Counted from the stretch's first letter, positions 26,621 through 34,566 are shown. The stretch is 54,180 nt of DNA from SpSt-1165 sp964391725 (GCA_964391725.1 CAYMNB010000015.1:1-54180); one strand, 5' to 3'. Notes: a model not told the origin generated them from the letters alone. A program made the numbers and translations.

Positions 26621-26656
26621 TAAATCGCCCCTGTGAATGAGTACCGCAAACACCAC

Positions 26657-26694
26657 AGTGACAGGCGTCACATTTACATGTATGCCCGTCACTG
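26657..26694. repeat. Inverted repeat between two-component system and epimerase gene
   Basis: CAGTGACAGGC (26657-26667) faces GCCCGTCACTG (26684-26694) with one mismatch in 11 bp. The left arm overlaps a smaller palindrome GTGAC-AGGC-GTCAC (26658-26671). It sits upstream of the kinase promoter and is a candidate operator. Confidence 0.5.
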
Positions 26695-26785
26695 CCAGAC
26701 GTGGGGCATGGCATCTACAAAAGAATCTTCCCCTTGTTTATAGTGAGAGTGAACAAAATCTATCGACTTCAACAAGGACAACCCT

Positions 26786-27787
26786 ATGAATATCCTCTTA
26801 ACCGGTGCATTTGGCAATATCGGCACCAGCACATTGAAAGAATTGGTCAAACGCGGACATCACATTCGCTGCTTTGACATGCAAAACCGTACAAACGAAA
26901 AAACCGCCCGTAAGTTCGGCGACGCTATCGAAACCATGTGGGGCGATCTGCGCAATCCGGCAGACTTGCGCGCAGCCGTCAAAGGCCAGGATGTTGTCAT
27001 CCATCTGGCTTTTATAATCCCCAAACTATCTGCCACCGGCATACAAAGCGAGGAGCAGCCCGAATGGGCGCGAACGATCAATGTCGGCGGCACCCGCAAC
27101 CTGCTGGATGCCATGCAATCCGAGGCGCCTGATGCGAGAATTCTCTTCATATCTTCAATCCATGTATATGGGCCCACACAGGACCTGCCTGCGCCACGCC
27201 ATGTGTCTGAAACGGTCCATCCGGTAGAGCATTACGCCCGCCACAAAATTGAATGCGAGCAAATGGTCAAGAACGCCGGTATGCCCTGGCTGATCCTTCG
27301 TTTGGCAGCCGCTATGCCCATCCGCCTGATCATCGACACCGGCATGTTCGATGTACCATTAAATAACCGCATCGAATTTGTCCACTCACGTGATGTCGGG
27401 CTGGCAATTGCCAACGCGCTCGAAACCGAAGCTGCCTGGGGCAAAACCCTGCTGATCGGCGGTGGCGAATCCTGCCAGATGCGTTACAGAGACATGATGA
27501 ATGACATTCTGCGGGCAGTCGGCCTTGGGAAAATGCCCGAAGAGGCTTTTGCCACCAAACCATTCGCCGTTGATTGGATGGACACCGAAGAAAGTCAGCG
27601 CTTGCTGCAATACCAGACCCGCACCCTCGCTGATTATGTGCAGGATACCCGCCGTAAGCTCAGCTGGCGCATCCCCTTCATAAAAATGTTCCACGGTGCT
27701 ATCCACCGGAAATTGTTAAAACAATCGCCCTATTTGGCACAAGGAAAAGCCCACAAGGGAGTCCCCACGACACAAACCACACAATGA
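26786..27787 (+). CDS. NAD-dependent epimerase/dehydratase (extended SDR)
   Basis: A 333-residue extended short-chain dehydrogenase. The Rossmann start MNILLTGAFGNIGTSTL has the GxxGxxG pattern; VIHLAFI, ARILFISSIHVYGPTQ and the catalytic YxxxK in VEHYARHKIECE follow. The family epimerises, dehydrates or reduces nucleotide sugars and related compounds using NAD(P). The C-terminal substrate-binding part (IEFVHSRDVGLAIANAL) is intact; substrate unknown. AAGGA lies 7 nt before the ATG. The next gene has its own promoter-like element in the 24-nt gap. Confidence 0.9.
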   Translation: MNILLTGAFGNIGTSTLKELVKRGHHIRCFDMQNRTNEKTARKFGDAIETMWGDLRNPADLRAAVKGQDVVIHLAFIIPKLSATGIQSEEQPEWARTINVGGTRNLLDAMQSEAPDARILFISSIHVYGPTQDLPAPRHVSETVHPVEHYARHKIECEQMVKNAGMPWLILRLAAAMPIRLIIDTGMFDVPLNNRIEFVHSRDVGLAIANALETEAAWGKTLLIGGGESCQMRYRDMMNDILRAVGLGKMPEEAFATKPFAVDWMDTEESQRLLQYQTRTLADYVQDTRRKLSWRIPFIKMFHGAIHRKLLKQSPYLAQGKAHKGVPTTQTTQ

Positions 27788-27796
27788 TGCCAGTAA

Positions 27797-27805
27797 TGAT
27801 ACAAT
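27797..27805 (+). promoter_or_regulatory. Extended -10 of a leaderless promoter
   Basis: TGA-TACAAT followed by CGCAGC and then the ATG at 27812. There is no Shine-Dalgarno sequence in front of that gene. Confidence 0.5.
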
Positions 27806-27811
27806 CGCAGC

Positions 27812-28654
27812 ATGAAAAAGACGGTTGGCAAACCGCCCAAAGGGACAGAAGGTGTCATCACCCGCGGTAAGACCGCCCATAACCGGTTGCGCCGGGTGGA
27901 TACGTTTGTGCTGCTTTATGCGCGTGAGTGTTTGACCTCATCCAATGCCCTCTTTGTCGACCTTGGCTATGGCGAAGAAGCCATCACCACCCTCGAATCT
28001 GGGCAACGCTTCCGCAAAGTCAATGCCCAGCTTCAAGTGATCGGGGGCGAAATTGACCCGGAACGAGTGGCTGCCGCCAAGCCTTTTGAGGATGAGCAGA
28101 CCACATTCCGGCTGGGGGGTTTTAATTTACCTTTGCAAGCTGGGCAACAACCCACCGTCGTGCGGGCATTTAATGTCTTGCGGCAGTATGATGAAAGCGA
28201 AGTGCTGCCTGCCTGGCAGACCATCACCTCCTCTATTGCTGAGGACGGTCTGTTAATTGAAGGCACTTCTGACCCCTTCGGGCGTATCTGGACCGCCAAC
28301 CTGGTGCGAAAACGAGCAGGCACCTTGTTTTATGAAGGTTTCCTGTTCAGTACCAACTTCCGCGCAGGTTTTTCACCCGAACTCTTTCAACCCTATCTCA
28401 CCAAAAATTTTATTCACCAAATGCAGACCGGCTCTCCAATCGACAAATTTCTGAGCGACTGGAAGGCAGCTTACAACGAAACCACCGCCATGAAAACCTT
28501 TGGGCTGCGCCAGTGGTTCCAGTCCAGTGCCGAGAATCTGGCAAGGCGTGGATATGATCTGCTGCTGCAGCCTCGTTTCCTTCAGAAGGGATTCCTTCTT
28601 TGGCGTTGGCACACCCCATTGAGTGTAGAAAAGGATTTGCCATGGATGCGTTGA
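27812..28654 (+). CDS. Class I SAM-dependent methyltransferase-like protein
   Basis: A 280-residue protein with a Rossmann-type methyltransferase core: ALFVDLGYGEEAITTL resembles motif I, VIGGEIDPERVAAAKPF motif II (acidic ribose-binding residue), and VVRAFNVLRQYDESEVLPAW occupies the motif IV position. The N-terminus is basic (KKTVGKPPKGTEGVITRGKTAHNRLRRVD), perhaps for nucleic-acid or tRNA contact. Substrate unknown, and the methyltransferase role is inferred from fold motifs alone. The gene overlaps the next gene by 13 nt. It starts 7 nt after an extended -10 and lacks a ribosome binding site. Confidence 0.72.
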   Translation: MKKTVGKPPKGTEGVITRGKTAHNRLRRVDTFVLLYARECLTSSNALFVDLGYGEEAITTLESGQRFRKVNAQLQVIGGEIDPERVAAAKPFEDEQTTFRLGGFNLPLQAGQQPTVVRAFNVLRQYDESEVLPAWQTITSSIAEDGLLIEGTSDPFGRIWTANLVRKRAGTLFYEGFLFSTNFRAGFSPELFQPYLTKNFIHQMQTGSPIDKFLSDWKAAYNETTAMKTFGLRQWFQSSAENLARRGYDLLLQPRFLQKGFLLWRWHTPLSVEKDLPWMR

Positions 28655-29526
28655 ACCATCTTCCTGTTGACAAAAAGGCGTTGGTCGGAAAAATCATCAA
28701 CCGGCTGCAAGAAATCAATGGCATTCAGGCGGTCGTTTTGGGCGGCTCCTATGCGTCAGGCAGCCACCATCCCGATTCAGATATCGACCTTGGGCTCTAT
28801 TATGCGCCGGCAGTCCCCTTTCGGGTGAGTGATATCCGCCAGATTGCTGAGGAATTTTCATCAAACAAAGAGCCAGTGGTGACAGATTTCTACGAATGGG
28901 GCGCCTGGGTCAATGGTGGTGCCTGGATGCAAACCGCGGCAGGCAAAGTCGATTTCCTCTACCGCAATCTCGATCAGGTCAGCCAAACCATTGAAGAAGC
29001 GTGGCAAGGCATTTACCACCATGATTATGGCCAACAGCCCAGCAATGGCTTTTACAGTATCATCTACCTGGCAGAAACCAGCATCTGTCTGCCCCTGTAT
29101 GACCCACATGTGCATATTAACCGGTTGAAGCAACGGGTGCAGACTTATCCCCCACTGCTCAGAGAACGAATCATTCAGGATGGATTATGGAACGCAGAAT
29201 TCACCCTCTCTTTTGCGCGCACCTTTGCCAAACAAAATGACATTTACAACACCACCGCCTGCCTGGTTCGCATTGCCGCCAACCTGACCCAGGTGCTGTT
29301 TGCACTGAACCATACTTATTTTCTTCGTGAAAAAAAGGTCATGGAGGTTATCGGCGGGTTTCCCCTTGTCCCTGACGGGTATGCTGACCGGTTAACAGCT
29401 GTTCTCGGGAGTCCAGGCCACGACCAGATGTCTTTGGTAGCCAGTGTGCAACAAATTCACCAGCTGTGGTTGGAGGTCGTTGCCCTCTCCCTTGGCGGGT
29501 ACAAAGCCAAATATCAGGTAGGATGA
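28642..29526 (+). CDS. Nucleotidyltransferase-domain protein
   Basis: A 294-residue protein with a pol-beta-type nucleotidyltransferase core: GGSYASGSHHPDSDIDLGLYY carries the GGS...SDxD signature for metal and NTP binding. The rest is helical and resembles the DUF4037/aminoglycoside-nucleotidyltransferase-like arrangement (FYSIIYLAETSICLPLYDP, VRIAANLTQVLFALNHTYFLREK). It could be an antibiotic- or metabolite-modifying enzyme or a toxin-like NTase, but no toxin/antitoxin partner is adjacent. The ATG at 28642 has AAAGGA 7 nt upstream, inside the end of the methyltransferase-like gene, implying coupling. A hairpin follows the stop. Confidence 0.8.
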   Translation: MDALNHLPVDKKALVGKIINRLQEINGIQAVVLGGSYASGSHHPDSDIDLGLYYAPAVPFRVSDIRQIAEEFSSNKEPVVTDFYEWGAWVNGGAWMQTAAGKVDFLYRNLDQVSQTIEEAWQGIYHHDYGQQPSNGFYSIIYLAETSICLPLYDPHVHINRLKQRVQTYPPLLRERIIQDGLWNAEFTLSFARTFAKQNDIYNTTACLVRIAANLTQVLFALNHTYFLREKKVMEVIGGFPLVPDGYADRLTAVLGSPGHDQMSLVASVQQIHQLWLEVVALSLGGYKAKYQVG

Positions 29527-29533
29527 ATAACAA

Positions 29534-29580
29534 CACAAGCCCATCAGATCTGACGGGCTTGTGCGCATTACATTTCCTTT
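29534..29580. terminator. Hairpin between convergent genes
   Basis: CACAAGCCC (29534-29542) pairs with GGGCTTGTG (29555-29563), with an inner palindrome TCAGATCTGA. It ends the nucleotidyltransferase gene and leuS, which converge here. The T tract is weak on the plus strand. Confidence 0.7.
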
Positions 29581-29584
29581 GCTG

Positions 29585-32050
29585 CTAAACGACGATATTT
29601 ACCAGCCGGCCAGGAATGACCACCACCTTGCGGGCGGGTTCGCCTTCCATGAAGCGCTGCACAACTTCGCTTGCCAGTGCGATTGCTTTGGCGTCTTCCT
29701 CAGCGATATCCGCCGGCACCACGATGCGATCACGTACCTTCCCATTCACCTGTACCACCAGGGTAATCTCATCTTCTTTGGCGGCTTCTTCATCCACCGC
29801 AGGCCATTGCTGCGTATGAATGGAATATGGTTTGCCCAGCTGCATCCACATCTCTTCCGCAATATGGGGCGTGACTGGCGCCATCATCTTCAGATAAATC
29901 TCCACCGCCTCATGCCACGCAGGACTGCCGTAAGCGCCTTCGCGTTTGAATTGCGCCATGTTGTTGGCCAGTTCCATCAGCGAAGAAATGATGGTGTTGA
30001 ACTCAAATTCCTCGAAGTCATGGGTAATGTTTTTCAAGGTCTGATGCACTTTACGCCGCAGTTCCCTGATGGTCTCTTCACTGGCTTGTGCCGAACCATC
30101 TTCACCTTCCATGATCATGCTCCACACACGCCTCAACCAGCGCGAGGTACCTTCAATTCCGCTATACGACCAGGGGCCGCCCTGGCTCCAGCGCGAGAAG
30201 AAGAACAGATACGCACGCACCGTATCCGCGCCATATTTGTTCACCAAAATATCAGGGGCGACCGTGTTGCCGCGGCTTTTTGACATTTTTTCGCTGTCTT
30301 CACCCAGCACCATCCCTTGATTGCGCAGTTGTAGCATCGGTTCATGGCCTACGGTGATCCCCAGATCACGCAGGGCTTTATGGAAGAAGCGGGTATACAT
30401 CAGGTGCATGTTGGCATGCTCGATCCCGCCTGTGTAGGTGTCAACCGGCATCCAGTAATCATATTCCTCTGGATCCCAGGGACCTTTGTCATACCCCGGG
30501 CTTAAGTAACGCAGGTGGTACCATGAGGAACACATGAACGTGTCCATGGTGTCCGTGTCGCGCTCTGCCTGGCCGCCGCACACCGGACATCTGACCTGCT
30601 TCCAGGTCGGGTGCAATTTCAAAGGGCTCTCACCTGTCGGTAGCCATTCGACATCTTCCGGCAGACGCACCGGCAGGTCTTTCTCCGGCACCGGGATGAT
30701 GCCGCACTCCGGGCAATGAATGATCGGAATGGGCGCACCCCAGTAACGCTGCCGCGAGATCAACCAGTCACGTAGACGGTATTGCACTTCGGGGTGGCCA
30801 ATGCCCTTCCCTTCCAGCCATTCACATACCTTGGCGACCGTGTCGTCTCCGGTAGTGCCGCTCAACTCGCCCGAATTGACCATGGTGCCCTTGGCAGGCA
30901 CTGCCTCTGTCATTTCTTCTTCTGTGATTGGCTCCATATCTTCCGGCTGGATAACCACGCGCACATTCAAACCAAAGGTACGGGCAAACTCAAAGTCACG
31001 CTGGTCATGCGCCGGTACCGCCATGATTGCTCCTGTACCATAAGAAGGCAGCACATAATCCGCGATCCAGATTGGTATCTCTTCACCATTGACTGGATTG
31101 ATGGCATACGCCCCGGTGAACACACCGGTTTTTTCCTTGTCTGTCGCTTCGCGTTGGATGTCGGTCTGGCGGATGGCTTCCTCCACATACGCCTCAACTT
31201 CTGCTTTTTGCCCTTCCGTGGTGATCATTTTGACCAGTTCGTGTTCCGGCGCCAGCACCATGAAGGTCGCCCCCCACAGCGTGTCAGGACGGGTGGTGAA
31301 AATTTTAAGTTCATGACCTTCTCTGGCGGTTTTGAAGGTCACCATAGCGCCATTGGAACGCCCGATCCAGTTTGTTTGCAGATTCTGCACACGTTCCGGC
31401 CAGTCAATGCCATCATAATGCAGCATTTCCTCAGCATATTGGGTGGTCTTAAGGAACCACTGCACCAGGTTTTTCTTGATGACCGGGGTTTCACAACGCT
31501 CGCAGTGACGATCATCACCCCACACCTGCTCACGCGCCAGGGTGGTGTTGCAATGCGGGCACCAATCCACTGGCGATTCTTTGCGGTACGCCAATCCATG
31601 CCGGAACAACTGAATAAAGAACCATTGCGTCCAGCGGTAATAGGATGGGTCAGAAGAGATCGTCTCACGGCGCCAATCGAACATGGCGCCCATGGTTTTC
31701 ATCTGTGCGCGCATGTGTTCAATATTCTTTTCTGTCCATATCCGTGGATGGATGTTGCGTTGAATAGCCGCGTTTTCTGCTGGCAAGCCAAAGCTGTCAA
31801 AGCCCATCGGGAACATGACATTGTAACCCTGCATCCGCTTATAACGCGCGCGTGCGTCTGAAGGCGTCATCGCGTACCAGTGACCGATATGCAGGTCGCC
31901 CGAAGGGTACGGCAGCATGGTTAGGACGTACTGTTTGGGTTGGCTGTGGTCAATATCTGCATGATAGAGACCGTCACTTTCCCAGCGCTGCTGCCATTTG
32001 GGTTCGATCATGGCGGGATCGTATACGTTTGTTCCGTTGTCTTCTTCCAT
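29585..32050 (-). CDS. leuS: Leucyl-tRNA synthetase
   Basis: An 821-residue class Ia synthetase that charges tRNA-Leu. HIGH motif at 54-57 (DLHIGHWYAMT), an editing domain with TTRPDTLWGATFMVLAP, zinc-finger-type cysteines (CPHCNTTLAREQVWGDDRHCERC and CPVCGG), SSWYHLRYLSP, KMSKSRGN, and a C-terminal domain ending ALASEVVQRFMEGEPARKVVVIPGRLVNIVV. Length is normal for the bacterial form. Start ATG at 32050 with AGGAG 7 nt upstream. It is preceded by a leucine T-box leader, and transcription probably begins upstream of two tRNA-Ala genes. Confidence 0.98.
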   Translation of the reverse strand: MEEDNGTNVYDPAMIEPKWQQRWESDGLYHADIDHSQPKQYVLTMLPYPSGDLHIGHWYAMTPSDARARYKRMQGYNVMFPMGFDSFGLPAENAAIQRNIHPRIWTEKNIEHMRAQMKTMGAMFDWRRETISSDPSYYRWTQWFFIQLFRHGLAYRKESPVDWCPHCNTTLAREQVWGDDRHCERCETPVIKKNLVQWFLKTTQYAEEMLHYDGIDWPERVQNLQTNWIGRSNGAMVTFKTAREGHELKIFTTRPDTLWGATFMVLAPEHELVKMITTEGQKAEVEAYVEEAIRQTDIQREATDKEKTGVFTGAYAINPVNGEEIPIWIADYVLPSYGTGAIMAVPAHDQRDFEFARTFGLNVRVVIQPEDMEPITEEEMTEAVPAKGTMVNSGELSGTTGDDTVAKVCEWLEGKGIGHPEVQYRLRDWLISRQRYWGAPIPIIHCPECGIIPVPEKDLPVRLPEDVEWLPTGESPLKLHPTWKQVRCPVCGGQAERDTDTMDTFMCSSWYHLRYLSPGYDKGPWDPEEYDYWMPVDTYTGGIEHANMHLMYTRFFHKALRDLGITVGHEPMLQLRNQGMVLGEDSEKMSKSRGNTVAPDILVNKYGADTVRAYLFFFSRWSQGGPWSYSGIEGTSRWLRRVWSMIMEGEDGSAQASEETIRELRRKVHQTLKNITHDFEEFEFNTIISSLMELANNMAQFKREGAYGSPAWHEAVEIYLKMMAPVTPHIAEEMWMQLGKPYSIHTQQWPAVDEEAAKEDEITLVVQVNGKVRDRIVVPADIAEEDAKAIALASEVVQRFMEGEPARKVVVIPGRLVNIVV

Positions 32051-32078
32051 TTTATGCTCCTTTTCATCTATGCCGATT

Positions 32079-32345
32079 AAAAGAAAAAGACCCTCATCCG
32101 GTCAGGGACGAAGGGTCTCCGTGGTACCACCCTGATTGTCTGCCTCAAGCCTTGATTTAGGGACAGACCACTCATTCAGCGGTAACGGGCTGACCCGATG
32201 CAGACTAACAGAATGTTCATCCGCATTCCGCTCCGAATGGCTTCGGAACGCAGGCGAGTTCTGTGTTGATGGCTGTCTGCGTCAGCCAGATTGGGCTTCC
32301 ACCTTGTTCTCCCAAATCGCTGTCAGATCACATACTACTCCTGCT
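32079..32345 (-). promoter_or_regulatory. Leucine-specific T-box riboswitch controlling leuS
   Basis: On the minus strand the leader has all T-box parts. Stem I has an apical GGTGGAAG and a specifier loop CAGAACTCGCC, with specifier codon CTC (Leu) at 32258-32256. The conserved T-box GGTGGTACCAC lies at about 32131-32121. The antiterminator helix is TCAGGG/CCCTGA. A terminator pairs AGACCC (32118-32113) with GGGTCT (32093-32088), followed by TTTTTCTTTT. The UGGU tail-binding sequence suits tRNA-Leu with discriminator A. Uncharged tRNA-Leu should prevent termination and raise leuS expression. Specifier and downstream gene agree. Confidence 0.93.
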
Positions 32346-32356
32346 CTGGAATTCAG

Positions 32357-32429
32357 TGGACCCAGCGAGACTCGAACTCGCGACCTTCTCAATGCCATTG
32401 AGACGCGCTCCCAGCTGCGCTATGGGCCC
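32357..32429 (-). tRNA. tRNA-Ala(GGC)
   Basis: A 73-nt cloverleaf on the minus strand: acceptor GGGCCCA/TGGGTCC, D-stem GCGC/GCGC, anticodon stem TCTCA/TGAGA with loop ATGGCAT (anticodon GGC), T-stem GCGAG/CTCGC with TTCGAGT loop, discriminator A. The 3' CCA is not encoded. It lies only about 12 nt before the T-box leader. Confidence 0.95.
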
Positions 32430-32462
32430 ATTTGATTGTCGTGTGAACGTACCACCCTTGAG

Positions 32463-32535
32463 TGGACCTGAGGGGACTCGAACCCCTGACCTCGTCAGTG
32501 CGATTGACGCGCGCTCCCAACTGCGCTACAGGCCC
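32463..32535 (-). tRNA. tRNA-Ala(CGC)
   Basis: A 73-nt cloverleaf on the minus strand: acceptor GGGCCTG/CAGGTCC, D-stem GCGC/GCGC, anticodon stem CGTCA/TGACG with loop ATCGCAC (anticodon CGC, reads GCG), T-stem AGGGG/CCCCT, discriminator A. CCA is not encoded. First gene after a strong promoter; tRNA-Ala(GGC) follows 33 nt later. Confidence 0.95.
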
Positions 32536-32553
32536 GAATTTCAAGGCATGCAA

Positions 32554-32582
32554 ATTTTACATGATTGACCTGCATCTGTCAA
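32554..32582 (-). promoter_or_regulatory. Strong promoter of the tRNA-Ala/leuS unit
   Basis: On the minus strand: perfect -35 TTGACA (32582-32577), 17-bp spacer, -10 TAAAAT (32559-32554). Predicted start near 32547, about 12 nt before the first tRNA. No comparable promoter is visible between the tRNAs and the T-box. Confidence 0.85.
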
Positions 32583-32844
32583 GCAGACCTACTTTTACGA
32601 GTATCGCCCCACTAACCTATACCCCCGCAAAAAAACCCCACCGATCCGTGTGCGCACCGTTTATTATACCTGCAAACGCAGGGTGGGTGTCTAACACACG
32701 GCTTCGTCTTGGCTCAAGCCTATCACGTCACCATGTAGAAGTTGATACCCATAAATAAAGTGTTGGTACAAAATCGCATGCTCATCACGAGAACGGCAGG
32801 GTGTTTTTTATTAATGTTCAGGGTAGGTCTTATCATCAAATTCC
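32583..32844. other. Intergenic region without a recognised gene
   Basis: Non-coding stretch between the divergent promoters of the tRNA/leuS unit and thpR. A small hairpin CCTGC-AAAC-GCAGG lies at about 32668-32681, next to a minus-strand TATAAT that might be a second weak promoter. I see no open reading frame with a ribosome binding site. Confidence 0.5.
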
Positions 32845-32872
32845 TTGACATAGCAACTGTCATTGCTACAAT
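32845..32872 (+). promoter_or_regulatory. Promoter upstream of thpR
   Basis: -35 TTGACA (32845-32850), 16-bp spacer, -10 TACAAT (32867-32872) with extended TGC. Predicted start near 32879. The resulting leader of about 90 nt contains an 8-bp inverted repeat CCACTTCT/AGAAGTGG (32891-32898 and 32928-32935). Confidence 0.75.
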
Positions 32873-32969
32873 CATACCAGAGAAACGTTCCCACTTCTAA
32901 CGTATAAATATATGTTTTAATGTACAAAGAAGTGGTCGACTGATAATTTATTATACCACGCCCGTGCCT

Positions 32970-33563
32970 ATGTCAAGTGAAACCATCAGATTGTTCATCG
33001 CCCTCGCCCTCCCCACAGCTGTGCAGCAGCATTGTGTGCGGCTGATCAGCACTTTAAAAAAAGACATAAAAACCGGCGTACGCTGGGAGGTCGGCGATAA
33101 GATCCACATCACCCTGCGTTTTTTGGGCGATACACCTTCTGCCTCATTACCCTCTCTTACGGACAGTCTCAACAGCCTGGCGCAAGCACATGCGCCCATA
33201 ATGCTGCACCTGGTGGGGTTGGGGGCTTTCCCCGACTGGCGTTCACCCAGCGTGCTCTGGTTGGGCATCAAACCGAATACCGCCCTTGACCAATTACAGC
33301 GCGATCTCGAACAACGCCTCGCTGGTGCAGGCATCTTGAAGGACAAAAGGAAATTTTACCCGCACCTCACCCTGGGGCGTGTCAATCGCACCTGCACACC
33401 AGAGATGATCCGAACCATCCAACAAGCCTGCCAGCAGATCAACCTGCCCCCCTTTTCAGACTTTCAAGCCCCTCATGTGGTATTATTCCAATCAACACTT
33501 CAGCGCAATGGAGCCATCCACCACACGCTGCATGCCATTGATTTGAACAAATCAACACAATAA
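32970..33563 (+). CDS. thpR: RNA 2',3'-cyclic phosphodiesterase (ThpR/LigT)
   Basis: A 197-residue 2H phosphoesterase. Two HxT motifs are present: HITLRFLGD and HLTLGRVN, the catalytic pair of the ThpR/LigT family. The N-terminus TIRLFIALALP and the segment ALDQLQRDLEQRLAGAGI are typical. It hydrolyses 2',3'-cyclic phosphate RNA ends or ligates RNA 2'-5'; the cellular role is uncertain. A GTG at 32964 would add two residues; neither start has a Shine-Dalgarno sequence. rsfS follows after 25 nt, so the two are probably co-transcribed. Confidence 0.93.
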   Translation: MSSETIRLFIALALPTAVQQHCVRLISTLKKDIKTGVRWEVGDKIHITLRFLGDTPSASLPSLTDSLNSLAQAHAPIMLHLVGLGAFPDWRSPSVLWLGIKPNTALDQLQRDLEQRLAGAGILKDKRKFYPHLTLGRVNRTCTPEMIRTIQQACQQINLPPFSDFQAPHVVLFQSTLQRNGAIHHTLHAIDLNKSTQ

Positions 33564-33588
33564 GAAAAGGAAACAATTTTCGAACGAT

Positions 33589-33954
33589 ATGGATCAAACA
33601 AAACCTGAAATGACCACCCTCGACATGGCGCGTGAGATTGCCCTGTTCCTTGAAGAAAAATTCGGTGAAGACATTGTCCTGATGGACGTACGTGAACTGG
33701 TCTACTTCACCGATTATTTTATTATTGCCACTACAACCAGCCAGCGCCAGTTGCAAAGTCTGGCTTCTGACCTGACACGCGAGGTTCGTTCGCGTTTTGG
33801 GCCGCACAGCAAGGCCGAAGGGTCCGCTGAAGGCGGCTGGATCGTTGTTGACTTTGATGATATCGTCGTGCACCTGTTCACCGAAGAACAACGCGACTAT
33901 TACCAACTGGAAGAACTCTGGCAAGAAAGCCAGATTTTACTTCGTATTCAATAA
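33589..33954 (+). CDS. rsfS: Ribosome silencing factor RsfS
   Basis: A 121-residue RsfS/Iojap protein that binds ribosomal protein uL14 and blocks subunit joining under poor nutrition. Landmarks are DIVLMDVRELVYFTDYFIIATTTSQRQLQSLA and the C-terminal GGWIVVDFDDIVVHLFTEEQRDYYQLEELW. Full family length. It often neighbours nadD, which is absent here; instead it follows thpR. It ends at a strong terminator. Confidence 0.96.
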   Translation: MDQTKPEMTTLDMAREIALFLEEKFGEDIVLMDVRELVYFTDYFIIATTTSQRQLQSLASDLTREVRSRFGPHSKAEGSAEGGWIVVDFDDIVVHLFTEEQRDYYQLEELWQESQILLRIQ

Positions 33955-33957
33955 TGT

Positions 33958-33988
33958 GAAAAAGATGGGCTGAATCGCCCATCTTTTT
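33958..33988 (+). terminator. Intrinsic terminator after rsfS
   Basis: AAAAAGATGGGC pairs with GCCCATCTTTTT around the loop TGAATC (stem from about 33958 to 33988). The symmetrical A/T flanks could also serve the convergent bcp gene. Confidence 0.92.
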
Positions 33989-34013
33989 CAAAATCCTTCA
34001 CCAACACCTTAAG

Positions 34014-34475
34014 TCAGCTAAAAACACCCAGAATTTCCTGGCTGTGGCCTTTGGGAGATACTTTCTCGAACACTTTCACGATGTTGCCATCTTCATCGAT
34101 CACATAGGTTGTGCGGAACACACCCATGTATTCTTTGCCGTACATCTTTTTGGCTCCCCACACACCGTAGGCTTCCAAAACCTCGTGTGTTTCATCCGAG
34201 AGCAGGGTGAAAGGCAGGTTGTATTTTTCCTTAAATTTCTTGTGTGACTTGGGGCTGTCAGGACTGACACCCAAAATGACCGCACCTGCCTCTGCATAGG
34301 CATCATAATCATCCCGGAATTCACAGGCTTCGGTGGTGCAGCCCGGGGTATCATCTTTGGGGTAGAAATACAACACGATCCGCTTACCGCGGTAATCAGA
34401 GAGACTGTGCGCCTGCTCGTTTTGATCCATGAGTACAAAATCAGGAGCGGTTGAACCTTCTTTTATAATTGCCAT
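34014..34475 (-). CDS. bcp: Thioredoxin-dependent thiol peroxidase (BCP-type peroxiredoxin)
   Basis: A 153-residue peroxiredoxin that reduces H2O2 and organic peroxides with thioredoxin. Peroxidatic cysteine in DDTPGCTTEACEFRD, with a resolving cysteine five residues later, marks the BCP/PrxQ atypical 2-Cys type. GKRIVLYFYPKD and GVFRTTYVIDEDGNIVKVFEKV are further family landmarks. Two ATGs are adjacent; the second (34475) sits at the better distance from AGGAG. Cytoplasmic. An inverted repeat lies in the gap upstream. Confidence 0.95.
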   Translation of the reverse strand: MAIIKEGSTAPDFVLMDQNEQAHSLSDYRGKRIVLYFYPKDDTPGCTTEACEFRDDYDAYAEAGAVILGVSPDSPKSHKKFKEKYNLPFTLLSDETHEVLEAYGVWGAKKMYGKEYMGVFRTTYVIDEDGNIVKVFEKVSPKGHSQEILGVFS

Positions 34476-34496
34476 CATTTTCTCCTTTCATTACAT

Positions 34497-34538
34497 AACA
34501 CGCCATATATTAGTTTTCATTCATAAATATAGCGTGTT
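34497..34538. repeat. Inverted repeat upstream of bcp
   Basis: AACACGC (34497-34503) and GCGTGTT (34532-34538) with AT-rich inner pairing. It lies between the stop of the GH-A-like gene and the bcp start, so it may be a terminator without a clear T tract or a regulatory site for bcp. Confidence 0.35.
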
Positions 34539-34566
34539 TGTATTGGAAAACTGTTAGAGAGAGATA

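Noticed and set aside
29534..29563. Possible CRISPR or repeat array near the leuS/NTase junction
   Set aside because: Only one hairpin, without regularly spaced copies; it fits a terminator.
30782..31861. 359-codon plus-strand open frame opposite leuS
   Set aside because: It is antisense to a conserved synthetase, with no ribosome binding site and shadow-type composition.
32136..32758. Plus-strand open frames across the T-box and tRNA genes
   Set aside because: They run through structured RNA genes on the other strand; no start signal or domain.
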